A model generated the notes under the pieces. The model ran no database searches and was not told where the DNA came from. It saw nothing but the letters and a program-made list of their open reading frames with translations. From NCBI RefSeq assembly GCF_001598055.1, contig NZ_CP014844.1:930001-994000 (forward strand): a DNA stretch of 64,000 bases. Direction: 5' to 3'. The stretch comes from Cupriavidus nantongensis (GTDB lineage: Bacteria > Pseudomonadota > Gammaproteobacteria > Burkholderiales > Burkholderiaceae). A program made the translations under genes and the position numbers. Positions within the stretch are counted from its first letter, which is position 1; each line of letters opens with the position of its first letter. This document shows positions 41,754-50,737 of this stretch, in pieces.

Positions 41754-42695
41754 CTAGAGCACCGGCGTCAGCACCTTGCCGCCGGCCAGGAACGCGTCGA
41801 GGTTCTGCAGCGTCAGCGCGGTCATGGCGGCGCGCGTCTCGTGCGTGCCGCTGGCCATGTGCGGCGCCAGCACGACTTGGTCCATCGCCAGCAGCGCCGG
41901 CGGCACGTTGGGCTCATGCTGGAACACGTCGAGCCCCGCGCCGCCCAGCCGGCCTTCGGTCAAGGCGGCGACCAGCGCCGCCTCGTCGACCACGCTGCCG
42001 CGCGAGACGTTGACCAGGATCCCGCGCGGGCCCAGCGCATCGAGGGTCTCGCGCGACACCAGCCCCGCGGTCGAGGGCCCGCCGACGGTGGCCACCACCA
42101 GGAAATCCGCCCACGTTGCCAGCGCCTTCAGGTCGGCTTCGAAGCGCCACGGCGCACCTTCGCGCGGACGGCGGTTGTGGTAGGCGATCTCCATGTCGAA
42201 GCCCTGCGCGCGCCGCGCCACGATCTCGCCGATGCGGCCCAGGCCGACGATGCCCAGCTTCTTGCCGGAGACGCGCGTGGTCAGCGGGAAGCCGCCCTGC
42301 GGCCAGCGCCCGGCGCGCACGAAGCGGTCGCCATGGGCGATGCCGCGTGCCGCGTCGAGCAGCAGCCCGAAGGCGAGGTCGGCGACGCAGTCGTTGAGCA
42401 CGTCGGGGGTGTTGCTGACCTGGATGCGGCGCGCGCGGGCGGCGTCCAGCGCGATCGCGTCGTAGCCGACGCCAAAGCTGACGATGGCTTCGAGGCGCGG
42501 CAGCGCATCGATCAGCGCGGCACTGCAGCCGTGGCGCGCCGAGGTCACCACCACGCGCACCTGCTGGCCCTCGCTGCGCGCCCAGGCCAGCGCATCGGCC
42601 TGCTGCCACAGCGGCGCGGCGCCGTATTGTTGCTGCAGGGTGGCATTGGTCTGCGGCGCGAGCGGACCGACCTGGACGATCTGGGGAGCGGACAT
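41754..42695 (-). CDS. D-isomer-specific 2-hydroxyacid dehydrogenase (glyoxylate/hydroxypyruvate reductase type)
   Basis: 313 residues. Rossmann motif LGIVGLGRIGEIVARRAQGFDMEIAYHNRRPR, catalytic Arg in VNVSRGSVVDEAALVAAL, Glu in DVFQHEPNVPPAL, and His in VVLAPHMASGTHETR. The pattern NRRPR after the second strand favours NADPH. Cytosolic. Divergent from the deoxyribosyltransferase-like gene. Confidence 0.88.
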   Translation of the reverse strand: MSAPQIVQVGPLAPQTNATLQQQYGAAPLWQQADALAWARSEGQQVRVVVTSARHGCSAALIDALPRLEAIVSFGVGYDAIALDAARARRIQVSNTPDVLNDCVADLAFGLLLDAARGIAHGDRFVRAGRWPQGGFPLTTRVSGKKLGIVGLGRIGEIVARRAQGFDMEIAYHNRRPREGAPWRFEADLKALATWADFLVVATVGGPSTAGLVSRETLDALGPRGILVNVSRGSVVDEAALVAALTEGRLGGAGLDVFQHEPNVPPALLAMDQVVLAPHMASGTHETRAAMTALTLQNLDAFLAGGKVLTPVL

Positions 42696-42854
42696 GGGGA
42701 TGAGGAGGTCGAGGCGTGACCGGCAATGTTAGCGCAAGGGCCGGCCCCGCGCCGGCGCCCGGCCGGACGCGGGCGCGCAAGCTGTGCGATGTTCGGGCGG
42801 CGGGTTATGCTGCAAGCCTCGCGGCCCGGCGCCGCGCCACTGCTTCCACGAGCC

Positions 42855-43385
42855 ATGACCACCATCTACCTCGCCGGCTTCGACGTGTTCCGCAAGGACG
42901 CGCGGGCCTGGGGCGAGCAGCTCAAGGCGCTGTGCGCCGCGCACGGCTTCACCGGCCTGTATCCGCTCGACCAGTCCGCGCCCGAGGGCCTGTCCGGCCC
43001 CGACACCGCACGCTGGATCTATGACGCCAACATCGCGCTGCTGCGGCGCGCCGACCTGGTAATGGCCAACCTGGATGACTTCCGCGGCCCCGGCGAAGCG
43101 GATTCCGGCACGGCGTTCGAGGTCGGCTTTGCGGTGGCGCTGGGCAAGCCCGTGTGGGCCTACAGCGCCGATGCCGGCACGCTGCGCGAACGCGTCACCG
43201 TGGCCACCGATGCCGACGGCACGCCGCTGGATGCGCGCGGCTTTACCGTCGAGGACTTCGGGCTGGGCAAGAACCTGATGCTGGCGTGCGCGGTGCGGCT
43301 GGTGCAGGGTGGGGCGGCCGAATGCCTGGCGGCCATGGCGGCCGCCAGGCAAGAGATCGACGCGGCTGCCCGCAGCGGCGGCTAG
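42855..43385 (+). CDS. Nucleoside 2-deoxyribosyltransferase family protein
   Basis: 176 residues. Family features: IYLAGFDVFRKDA at the N-terminus, a nucleophile-type Glu region DSGTAFEVGFAVALGKPVWAYSAD, and ADLVMANLDDFRGPGEADSGT. Enzymes of this family exchange or hydrolyse the base of deoxynucleosides. A start at 42855 gives the usual length. Overlaps the convergent pqiC end by 4 bp. Role probably nucleotide salvage or hygiene. Confidence 0.82.
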   Translation: MTTIYLAGFDVFRKDARAWGEQLKALCAAHGFTGLYPLDQSAPEGLSGPDTARWIYDANIALLRRADLVMANLDDFRGPGEADSGTAFEVGFAVALGKPVWAYSADAGTLRERVTVATDADGTPLDARGFTVEDFGLGKNLMLACAVRLVQGGAAECLAAMAAARQEIDAAARSGG

Positions 43386-44008
43386 CGCCGCAGCGCCTGC
43401 ACCCCGGCCGCGATATCGTTGGCGGTACTCGCGACGATCTGGCGATACGCCGCGACCACGCCGTCGACCTCGCCCGGCGCCGGCAGCTCGGCCTGGGTCC
43501 TGCCGCTGACCACCTTGCCATCGGGCAGCCGGCGCACGGTCCAGTTGATGGTGGCGCCGGCACGCTGGCCGACGTCGGCGTCCAGGCGCAGCACTTCGGT
43601 GGTGATGCGGTACAGCGGCTGCACGTCGGACAGCCCCTGCTGGTAGGTGTCGACCGCGCCCAGCGTGGCCTGCAGGCGCTGCGACAGCGCATCGCGCAGC
43701 TCGTCCGGCAGCGGCGACGACCAGCGCGACAGGTCGAGCAGGCGCACGCCGGCATCGCTGCCGCCGTCGTTGCCGCTGCGGCCATCGCGCACCACCAGCT
43801 GCGGCCGGTTGAGGCGCTCCGGCACGCGCACCGGGGCGACTTCCAGCCATAGCGTATCCGTCGACGGCGCCGCTGCCGGCGCCGGCGCGGCTACGGCGCC
43901 CGGGCCCTGCGCCAACGTGTAGTAGCGCGGCTCGGGCGAGGCGCAGCCTGCCAGCACCGCCGCGGCGGCGCTGGCGCAGACCAGGGTGAGCAGAAGGCGC
44001 TTCATCAT
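43382..44008 (-). CDS. pqiC: PqiC-type outer-membrane lipoprotein
   Basis: 208 residues. Lipoprotein signal with lipobox LAGC near residue 22, then SPEPRYYTLAQ typical of the ABC-transport auxiliary component family (PqiC/YmbA). The mature domain contains LWLEVAPVRVPERLNRPQLVVRDG. Last gene of the pqi set; its start overlaps pqiB by 4 bp. Expected to be anchored in the outer membrane and to dock the PqiB tunnel. Confidence 0.88.
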   Translation of the reverse strand: MMKRLLLTLVCASAAAAVLAGCASPEPRYYTLAQGPGAVAAPAPAAAPSTDTLWLEVAPVRVPERLNRPQLVVRDGRSGNDGGSDAGVRLLDLSRWSSPLPDELRDALSQRLQATLGAVDTYQQGLSDVQPLYRITTEVLRLDADVGQRAGATINWTVRRLPDGKVVSGRTQAELPAPGEVDGVVAAYRQIVASTANDIAAGVQALRR

Positions 44009-45699
44009 TCTTTCTCCGGCTTGCCGCGCAGCAGCGCTTCGGGGTGGCGTTCAAGGTAGTCGGTCAGCGTGCGCAGCGACGTGGCGGTGCGCGTCAGCTC
44101 CTGCAGCATGCGGCGCGTGTCCTGCTGCAGCGGCGCGTCCGACGCCAGCGTGCCGTTGGCCGCGGTCAGGGTCTTGCGCGCGTCCTGCAGCGCGGCCAGC
44201 ACCTGCGGCGCGACATCGCCGTTGAGCTGCTGCACCAGCTTGTCGGCGGTGGCCAGGGTCTTGTTCAGGCTTGCCACCGTGGTGCGCAGGTCCTGGCCGA
44301 TCTGGTCGAACGGCACCTTGTCGATGCGGTTGACGATGTCGCCCACCTGCGCCTGCAACTGGTCGAAGGTGCCCGGCGTGGTGGCGAATTCCGGAATCGG
44401 CGCGTCCAGATCGACCTTGACCGGCGCCGCCTTGGGGAAGAAGTCGAGCGCCACGTACAGCTGGCCGGTGAGCAGGTTGCCGGTGCGCAGCTGCGCGCGC
44501 ATGCCCCGCTGCAGCAGGCCCTCGATGATCTTGCGTGCGCGTTCGCGGTCCTGGATGTCGCGTTCGCGGAAACCCATGCGCGACGGGTACAGCTCGACCA
44601 CCACCGGCATGCGGAAGGCGCGCTTCTCGCGCTGGAACTCGATGCCGATCGAGCGCACCTGGCCCACCACCACGCCGCGGAAGTCCACCGGCGCGCCCGG
44701 CGACAGCCCGCGCACGGACTGGTCGAAATTCAGCACCGCCAGCGTCGGCGCCAGTTCTTCCGGCTCCTTCATCGCCTCGGTCTGGTCGCCGGCCAGCAGG
44801 AACTGCGTGTTCTCGGCGGCGGCGTCGGTGGCGGTGGTGTGGTCCGGCGCCTGGAACGCGACGCCGCCCAGCAGCACCGTCACCAGCGATTGCGTCGACA
44901 GTTTGAGGCCGCCGGCATCGAGCTTGAGGTCGACCCCGCTGGCATGCCAGAAGCGCGTGTCGGCGGTGACCAGCTTGTCGTAGGGCTTGTTGACGAACAC
45001 GCGCAGCGTGATGTCGCGGCCGTTGGGGTCGAGCTGGTAGGCCACCACCTGGCCGACCAGCACGCGCCGGTAGTAGACCGGCGAGCCGATATCGAGCGAA
45101 CCCAGCTCTGACGCGCGCAGCACGAACTGCTTGCCGGAAGCGTCGGTGGTCACCACCGGCGGCACTTCCAGGCCCTTGAACTCGCGCGCGGATTCCTTCG
45201 ACTTGCCCGCGTCGACGCCGATATAGGCGCCGGACAGCAGCGTTTCCAGCCCCGACACGCCGCTGGCCGCGAAACGCGGGCGCACCACCCAGAAACGGGT
45301 GTCGGCGACGGCGAAGTTCTCGGCGTCCTTGGTCAGGTCGATCGACGCCACCACGTGCGAGCGGTCGCGCGCCAGGCGCACCGACTTGACCAGGCCGATG
45401 TCGACGTCCTTGTAGCGCACCGCGGTCTTGCCCGGGATCAGGCCTTCGGCGGTGCGGAAGCTGACGGTGATCTCGGGCCCGCGCGAGGCCAGCGTGTGCA
45501 TCAGCAGCGAGATCCCGACCACCGCGGCGACGATCGGGATCAGCCATACCAGCGACGGCAGCCAGCGCGCGCGGCGCCGGCGTTCGGGGCGGGGCAGGCC
45601 GGACGGAGGGGGCGAAGGCGGAGCGGGCGGAGAGGGCGGCGAGGGCGGTGGAGAGGGCGGCATGGCACCCGCCGGGGCTTGGTTGTCAGTGTCGGGCAT
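44005..45699 (-). CDS. pqiB: PqiB intermembrane transport protein (MCE repeats)
   Basis: 564 residues. A Pro/Ser-rich cytoplasmic N-terminus (residues 1-40) precedes one membrane helix (LPSLVWLIPIVAAVVGISLLM) and three MlaD/MCE domains, beginning ITVSFRTAEGLIPGKTAVRYKDVDIG, GSPVYYRRVLVGQVVAYQL and GAPVDFRGVVVGQVRSIGIEF. A helical C-terminal part follows (VASLNKTLATADKLVQQL). Forms a periplasm-spanning tube for lipid transport in E. coli. The proline-rich head is longer than in E. coli PqiB. Confidence 0.92.
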   Translation of the reverse strand: MPDTDNQAPAGAMPPSPPPSPPSPPAPPSPPPSGLPRPERRRRARWLPSLVWLIPIVAAVVGISLLMHTLASRGPEITVSFRTAEGLIPGKTAVRYKDVDIGLVKSVRLARDRSHVVASIDLTKDAENFAVADTRFWVVRPRFAASGVSGLETLLSGAYIGVDAGKSKESAREFKGLEVPPVVTTDASGKQFVLRASELGSLDIGSPVYYRRVLVGQVVAYQLDPNGRDITLRVFVNKPYDKLVTADTRFWHASGVDLKLDAGGLKLSTQSLVTVLLGGVAFQAPDHTTATDAAAENTQFLLAGDQTEAMKEPEELAPTLAVLNFDQSVRGLSPGAPVDFRGVVVGQVRSIGIEFQREKRAFRMPVVVELYPSRMGFRERDIQDRERARKIIEGLLQRGMRAQLRTGNLLTGQLYVALDFFPKAAPVKVDLDAPIPEFATTPGTFDQLQAQVGDIVNRIDKVPFDQIGQDLRTTVASLNKTLATADKLVQQLNGDVAPQVLAALQDARKTLTAANGTLASDAPLQQDTRRMLQELTRTATSLRTLTDYLERHPEALLRGKPEKE

Positions 45700-46429
45700 T
45701 GTCAGGTTCCAGCGAATCCCACAGCAGGCGCGGATCGAAGCTGAGCGAGGCCAGCATGGTCAGCACCACGACCGCGCCGAAGGCGAGCGCGCCGCCGCCG
45801 GGGATGATGGTGGCCAGCGCCCCGGCCCGCACCAGCGAGGCCAGCAGCGCCACCACGAAAATATCGAGCATCGACCAGCGGCCGATCACCTCGACCAGGC
45901 CGTACAGCCGGGTCTGCTGCCGGATCCGCCAGCTCGAGCGGAGATGCACCGACAGCAGCAGGAAGGTCAGGATCACCATCTTCAGCAGCGGCACCACGAT
46001 GCTGGCGATCAGCACCAGCACGGCCAGCATGTGCGAGCCGGACAGCCACAGGTAGATCACGCCCGACAGGATGGTGTCCTGCTGCGTGCCGAGGATGGAC
46101 TGGGTCACCATCACCGGCAGCAGGTTGGCAGGAATATAGAGGATGTACGCGGCCAGCAGGAAGGCCCAGGTGCGCGCCAGGCTGTCGGGCTTGCGATGGT
46201 GCAGGGTGGCGCCGCAGCGGGGGCAGGGCGTGCCTTCCAGCGTGCGCGGGCTGACCAGGTCGCACGCGTGGCACGACACCAGCCCGAGTCGGCTGGCGGT
46301 GGGCACCTGCGGCAGCGGGGTGTTTTCGTCGTCGTCGGTCAGTTCTGCGACCAGCTCGCGCGCGAGCTGGCGCGGACGGGCCAGGCGGCCGGCGGGCTGG
46401 GGCGGTCGCTGCGGTTGCTGCGGCGTCAT
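45686..46429 (-). CDS. pqiA: PqiA-like inner-membrane protein, copy 2
   Basis: 247 residues. Zinc-ribbon-like CHACDLVSP...CPRCGATLHHRK precedes four membrane helices (TWAFLLAAYILYIPANLLPVMV, MLAVLVLIASIVVPLLKMVILTFLLL and others). One PqiA half-module per protein: E. coli PqiA has two ribbon-plus-helix modules in one chain, whereas here they are encoded by two genes. Overlaps pqiB by 14 bp. Confidence 0.88.
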   Translation of the reverse strand: MTPQQPQRPPQPAGRLARPRQLARELVAELTDDDENTPLPQVPTASRLGLVSCHACDLVSPRTLEGTPCPRCGATLHHRKPDSLARTWAFLLAAYILYIPANLLPVMVTQSILGTQQDTILSGVIYLWLSGSHMLAVLVLIASIVVPLLKMVILTFLLLSVHLRSSWRIRQQTRLYGLVEVIGRWSMLDIFVVALLASLVRAGALATIIPGGGALAFGAVVVLTMLASLSFDPRLLWDSLEPDNARH

Positions 46430-47124
46430 CGGCGCTCCCCGTCGGCCGCGGCGGCCTGGTCATCGGGCGTTTCCAGGTGGCGCCACAGGTCGCGCGGATC
46501 GAACGACAGCATCGCCGCCAGCACGATCACCAGCGCGGCGAACGACCACAGCGCAATGCCGGGCAGCACGCGCGCCATGGTCGAGAGCTTCACCAGCGTC
46601 ACCAGCACGCCGATCATGAAGACCTCGATCATGCCCCACGGGCGGGTCTGGCGGATGCCGCGCACGATGCGGTCGAAGCCGGCCGGCATGCGGTGCCGCG
46701 CCATCGGCACCAGCAGGTAGATCATCATCAGCAATTCGGACAGCGGGAACAGGATGGTGGTGGCGAACACCAGCGCCGCCACCAGCGCCATCTGGTCCGC
46801 ATACAGCGCCTGCACCGCGCCCAGCAGCGTGGTCTGGGTGCGCACCCCTTTCAGGTCCATCTCGACGATGGGGTAGGCGTTGGAGATCAGGAACAGGATC
46901 AGCGCGGTGATCACCAGCGGCAGCAGCCGGTGGTAGTGGCGCCGGCTCTCGCGGTAGAGCTGGCCGCCGCAGCGCAGGCACAGCGCGCGCTCGCCGGGCG
47001 AGATCGGCGTGCGCTCGTAGACGGCGTCGCAGTATTCGCACGCCACCAGCCGGTGCAGCGCGGCCGGCGAGGTGTCGGGCAGCGCGGTGTCCGGCGCGGC
47101 CGGGGGTACGTCGTGTGCCGCCAT
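46426..47124 (-). CDS. pqiA: PqiA-like inner-membrane protein, copy 1
   Basis: 232 residues. Ribbon CEYCDAVYERTPISPGERALCLRCGGQLYRE then four membrane helices (LLPLVITALILFLISNAYPIVEMDL, ALVAALVFATTILFPLSELLMMIYLLVP, MIEVFMIGVLVTLVKLS, VLPGIALWSFAALVIVLAAML). Probably pairs with the following PqiA to reconstitute a full-length PqiA. Starts at 47124 where the upstream permease ends (TGATG junction) and overlaps the next gene by 4 bp. Confidence 0.88.
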   Translation of the reverse strand: MAAHDVPPAAPDTALPDTSPAALHRLVACEYCDAVYERTPISPGERALCLRCGGQLYRESRRHYHRLLPLVITALILFLISNAYPIVEMDLKGVRTQTTLLGAVQALYADQMALVAALVFATTILFPLSELLMMIYLLVPMARHRMPAGFDRIVRGIRQTRPWGMIEVFMIGVLVTLVKLSTMARVLPGIALWSFAALVIVLAAMLSFDPRDLWRHLETPDDQAAAADGERR

Positions 47125-48290
47125 CAGCCGGATCGCTTGCCGGTGGCCGCCGGCGGCACATCGGGGTTGTCGACCACGGCGGGGGCCGGGGCGGGTGTGG
47201 ATGCGGATGCCAGCGCCGCGCCCTGCTGCAGGTCGCGCTGCAGCTCGCCCTGCGAGCCGATGGTCCAGTCGCGCAGCAGCGCATAGGCCACCGCCAGCAG
47301 CGTCGGGCCGATAAACACGCCCAGGAAGCCGAACGCCAGCGCGCCGCCGAGCACGCCCAGCATGATCCATATCAGCGGCATGCCGGTGCCCTTGCTGATC
47401 AGCAGCGGCTTGACGATGTTGTCGGCCATGCTGACCACGCCCACGCCCCACACCACCAGGAAGATGGCCCAGCCGGTGGCGCCGGTGTGGTACAGCCACA
47501 GCGCCGCCGGCAGCCACACCAGCGGCGGCCCGACCGGCACCACCGACAGGAAGAAGGTGACGAAGCCGAGGATGGCGGCGCCGGGCACGCCGGCGATCCA
47601 CAGGCCGATGCCGGCCAGCACGGCCTGGATGAAGGCGGTGCCCAGCACGCCGTAGACCACGCCCTTGACGGTGCTGCCCGCCAGCTCCAGCAGGTGGTCG
47701 GCGCGCTCGCCGGCGATGCGGCGCATGCCGGCGCGCAGCCAGGCAATGGCGAACTCGCCGCCGGTGTAGAAGAAGAACGCCAGGATGATCGACAGCGCCA
47801 GCTGTCCCAGCCCGGCACCGATCGACAGCCCCGCGCCCAGCAGCACGTGGCCGACCGGCGCGATCAGCTTGCGCAGGTTGGCGACCATCTCGGAATCGGC
47901 ATTGATCAGGCTGTCCCACGAGCTTTGCAGGTAGCCGCCGACATAGGGCAGGCTGCTCAGCCACAGCGGCAGCTGCGGCAGGCCGTGCTCCATATAGCGA
48001 TCGACCAGCGCGGCGAGGTCATCCAGGTGCGCGGAGAAGCTGGCGCCGGCATAGACGAACGGGCCCAGCACGATCACCGTCGCCAGCAGCACGCAGATCA
48101 GCGCGGCCAGCCCGCGGCGGTTGCCGAGCCAGCGCGACAGCACGGTGTAGGGGTGCCACGAGCTGAACGCCAGGATCGCGCCCCACAGCAGCGCCGTGGT
48201 AAACGGCGCCAGGACCAGCAGCGAGCCGCCGATCAGCACGATCAGCGCGAACACGGCGGCGATTTTCTCGATCAACTGGCCGGAACTCAT
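47124..48290 (-). CDS. AI-2E family transporter (permease)
   Basis: 388 residues with about eight membrane segments. Family patterns: FALIVLIGGSLLVLAPFTTALLWGAILAF, LLELAGSTVKGVVYGVLGTAFIQAVLAGIG, and VVPVGPPLVWLPAALWL followed by VVSMADNIVKPLLISKG. The C-terminus has a Pro/Ala tail. Members include YdiK and TqsA; substrates differ and quorum-signal transport is not assured. Heads the operon with the pqi genes. Confidence 0.88.
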   Translation of the reverse strand: MSSGQLIEKIAAVFALIVLIGGSLLVLAPFTTALLWGAILAFSSWHPYTVLSRWLGNRRGLAALICVLLATVIVLGPFVYAGASFSAHLDDLAALVDRYMEHGLPQLPLWLSSLPYVGGYLQSSWDSLINADSEMVANLRKLIAPVGHVLLGAGLSIGAGLGQLALSIILAFFFYTGGEFAIAWLRAGMRRIAGERADHLLELAGSTVKGVVYGVLGTAFIQAVLAGIGLWIAGVPGAAILGFVTFFLSVVPVGPPLVWLPAALWLYHTGATGWAIFLVVWGVGVVSMADNIVKPLLISKGTGMPLIWIMLGVLGGALAFGFLGVFIGPTLLAVAYALLRDWTIGSQGELQRDLQQGAALASASTPAPAPAVVDNPDVPPAATGKRSG

Positions 48291-48857
48291 GGTGGGTCTC
48301 CGTTTTGTCCCCTGGGGGGTTGGGTGTGACGGGGACGGCGTAAATATAGCTTATGGACGGGTGGGGGCTTTGAAAGGGGGTGTTTGGGGTGGTGTCGTGC
48401 TTGGCGGGCGTGGCTGTTTCGCCGGCGTAGCCGGCGACCTCCTTTCTGGTGCGCCCGGCAGGGCGCACTTACTTGGGGGTGCAAGTCCCCTACACACCCG
48501 GCAAGGGGAAGTGTTAGCCAAAGACAAGGGTTTCCCGGGCGACTGGGAGTCTGAAGGAAGTCCGAGGCAAAGCGCTGGCCTGACGAACAGGAAGCGGATA
48601 TGAGGCGACGCATCGGGGTGAGGCGGCCAGAGTAGCCAAAGCCCAGTACTTGCACGGAACGATGCGGCGTAAATCCGACAGGCATAAGCGTGAAGGTGAG
48701 TGCGTCATACCCGGGGAGATCTGCATCGCTGCCATGGTGCTACTGACGTCGAGAGGCGTCGGGATGGCGGTGCAGAAGTCAGCAGAGGCCATAGTAGGTG
48801 CGCGGTTGGCACTGAAGGGCCGAACATGAACGAGCGCGATTAGGACGACAGACCTCG

Positions 48858-50255
48858 ATGCTTACCGACGAAGCCCAAATGCACGAACGAGTGCAGCCCA
48901 CAGCGGAGGAAGGCGGGCGGAACCTGCTTGGCGCCGATGGGGGTGCGGAGGATGGCACGGCGGCTGTCGGGCAAACGAAAGCGCAGGCGCCATCGCTGAT
49001 GGAGGCGGTGGTTGAGAGAAGCAACATGTGGCTGGCGTACCGGAGGGTGGTCGGCAATGGCGGCGCCGCTGGGGTGGATGCCCTGGAGGTGACGGCGTTG
49101 CGCGACTGGCTGAAGGTGAGTTGGCCAAGCGTCAGGGCGGCGTTGCTGGCCGGCCAGTACATCCCGCAGGCGGTGCGCGCGGTGGACATCCCCAAGCCTG
49201 CGGGCGGGATAAGGACACTGGGCATCCCGACGGTGGTGGACAGGCTGATCCAGCAGGCGCTGCTGCAGGTACTCCAACCGCTCTACGAAACGGGGTTCTC
49301 CGAGTCGAGCTACGGCTTCAGGCCGGGGCGCAGCGCTCAGCAGGCGGTCTTGCAGGCACAGCGGTACGTGCAGGAAGGCCGGCGCTGGGTGGTGGATATC
49401 GATCTGGAGAAGTTCTTCGATCGGGTCAACCACGACATCCTGATGTCGCGGGTGGCCCGGCAGGTGAAGGACGCCCGGGTGCTCAAGCTGATCCGGCGGT
49501 ATCTGGAAGCGGGGCTGATGCGCGGCGGGGTGGTCGAGGCGAGGAGGCAGGGCACGCCGCAAGGCGGGCCGCTGTCGCCGCTGCTGTCGAACATCCTGCT
49601 GACGGATTGGGACCGCGAACTGGAGAAGCGGGGGCTGGCGTTCTGCCGTTATGCCGACGACTGCAATATCTACGTCCGAAGCAGAACGGCGGGGCAATGG
49701 CTGTTGGCCGGGATGACGGCGTTCCTTGCGGAGCGCTTGAAGCTACGGGTCAACGAGGCCAAGAGCGCATGCGAGCGGCCGTGGAAGCGCAAGTTCCTGG
49801 GCTACAGCCTGTCCTCTCATCATCAGGCGAAGCTGCGCATCGCTCCGGAAAGCCTGCAGAGGCTGATTGGACGCATCAAGGACGTGGTGCGCAAAGGTCG
49901 AGGAAGAAGCCTGGCTCACACGATCGCGGTGCTGAATCCGGTGCTGCGCGGGTGGATTGGGTACTTCCAATACACGCAGAGCAAGCGGCCACTGGAGAAC
50001 TTGGACGGATGGGTGCGCCGACGGCTACGCTGTCTGATATGGCGGCAAGCCAAAGCATGGCGAACGCGACTGGCGCTTATGCGGCGCCAGGGGCTGGAGG
50101 CCAAGCGGGCAGCCAGGACTGCGCTGAACGGGCGCGGACCATGGTGGAACGCCGGAGCCCCACCCATGCGCGAAGCCTTCCCTAAACGCTACTTCGATGC
50201 CATGGGGTTGATCTCGCTGCTGGATACACAGCGGCGCCTGCAGTCTCGTTCGTGA
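48858..50255 (+). CDS. ltrA: Group II intron reverse transcriptase/maturase
   Basis: 465 residues. RT domains: GIRTLGIPTVVDRLIQQALLQVLQP, ESSYGFRPGRSAQQAVLQA, WVVDIDLEKFFDRVNHDIL, RQGTPQGGPLSPLLSNILL and FCRYADDCNIYVRS (Y-A-D-D, catalytic). A maturase domain X follows (LNPVLRGWIGYFQYTQSKR). No HNH endonuclease domain follows, as in endonuclease-less intron proteins. Frame is intact, so splicing and retrohoming could be functional. Starts about 410 nt inside the intron. Confidence 0.92.
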   Translation: MLTDEAQMHERVQPTAEEGGRNLLGADGGAEDGTAAVGQTKAQAPSLMEAVVERSNMWLAYRRVVGNGGAAGVDALEVTALRDWLKVSWPSVRAALLAGQYIPQAVRAVDIPKPAGGIRTLGIPTVVDRLIQQALLQVLQPLYETGFSESSYGFRPGRSAQQAVLQAQRYVQEGRRWVVDIDLEKFFDRVNHDILMSRVARQVKDARVLKLIRRYLEAGLMRGGVVEARRQGTPQGGPLSPLLSNILLTDWDRELEKRGLAFCRYADDCNIYVRSRTAGQWLLAGMTAFLAERLKLRVNEAKSACERPWKRKFLGYSLSSHHQAKLRIAPESLQRLIGRIKDVVRKGRGRSLAHTIAVLNPVLRGWIGYFQYTQSKRPLENLDGWVRRRLRCLIWRQAKAWRTRLALMRRQGLEAKRAARTALNGRGPWWNAGAPPMREAFPKRYFDAMGLISLLDTQRRLQSRS

Positions 50256-50326
50256 ACCGCCGTATGCGGACCCGCATGTACGGTGGTGTGAGAGGGCTGA
50301 GGGGGTAACCCCTCACCCTACTCGAT
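50252..50326 (+). ncRNA. Group II intron domains V and VI
   Basis: Domain V folds as ACCGCCGTATGC...GCATGTACGGTGGT, and its 5' end overlaps the RT stop codon. Domain VI stem is AGGGCTGAGGGG and CCCCTCACCCT around GTAA, followed by the 3' splice site. The position of the branch-point A is not resolved by eye. Confidence 0.75.
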
Positions 50327-50737
50327 TCCGAGCGACAGAAAGGAGGCAAAGAGCGCGTCGCCTAAGCGGCTGGCTAAGGCGGCGCTGGCGGTTCCAATGG
50401 TGGTGACTTGCGGTCAGGCGCTTGGTGGTTCCACCCTGCTGACGCTACCTGGAGGTGCCTGGCGTTCGGGGTCGGATGGACGAACCCGACTTTAGGTCGG
50501 TGGCAGCCTACTAACGGCGCTATTGGTGGGACGCCTTCGGCTGCGCTGCGCGCGCGCCCTATCTCAGGTCTGCTGCTCTGGCACGGAGTGCGTCGCTGCG
50601 CTCGCACACGCTATCGCTGGCGAGCCCAAAGGACTTTCCCCTTCCGCTTGTTTTCTCCCCTCGCGCTCGCGGGAGAGAGGCGGGGGTGAGGGCCGGGCGT
50701 ATCAACGCAGTCAGGCCTCCGAATCCAGGAACCAACC
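50327..50737. other. Non-coding stretch right of the intron
   Basis: 411 bp with no gene supported. It contains small hairpins (GGTGGTTCCACC at 50423-50434) and a CTCCCCTCGCGCTCGCGGGAG palindrome (50655-50675), the kind of intergenic inverted repeat common in this family, which could terminate transcription of the minus-strand HPP gene. Composition is slightly lower in GC than the neighbouring genes. Looks like repeat-rich intergenic DNA. Confidence 0.4.

Larger units (their letters stand above)
48449..50326 (+). mobile_element. Group II intron (with reverse transcriptase)
   Basis: The 5' end GTGCGCCCGGCAGGGCGCAC has the group II GUGYG start and base-pairs with itself as in domain I. The 3' end carries a domain V hairpin with arms ACCGCCGTATGC and GCATGTACGGTGGT (about 50252-50287), then a domain VI stem, ending CTACTCGAT. 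The flanks CCTCCTTTCTG (48438-48448) and CAGAAAGGAGG (50336-50346) are perfect inverse complements, so the target was a palindrome with a 9-nt loop TCCGAGCGA and the intron sits between stem and loop. An intact ORF implies a recent and potentially active element. Confidence 0.85.

Noticed and set aside
48291..48448. A gene in the stretch left of the intron
   Set aside because: Short frames there have no ribosome-binding site. The sequence is intergenic with a CGCCGGC-GTA-GCCGGCG palindrome at 48420-48436.
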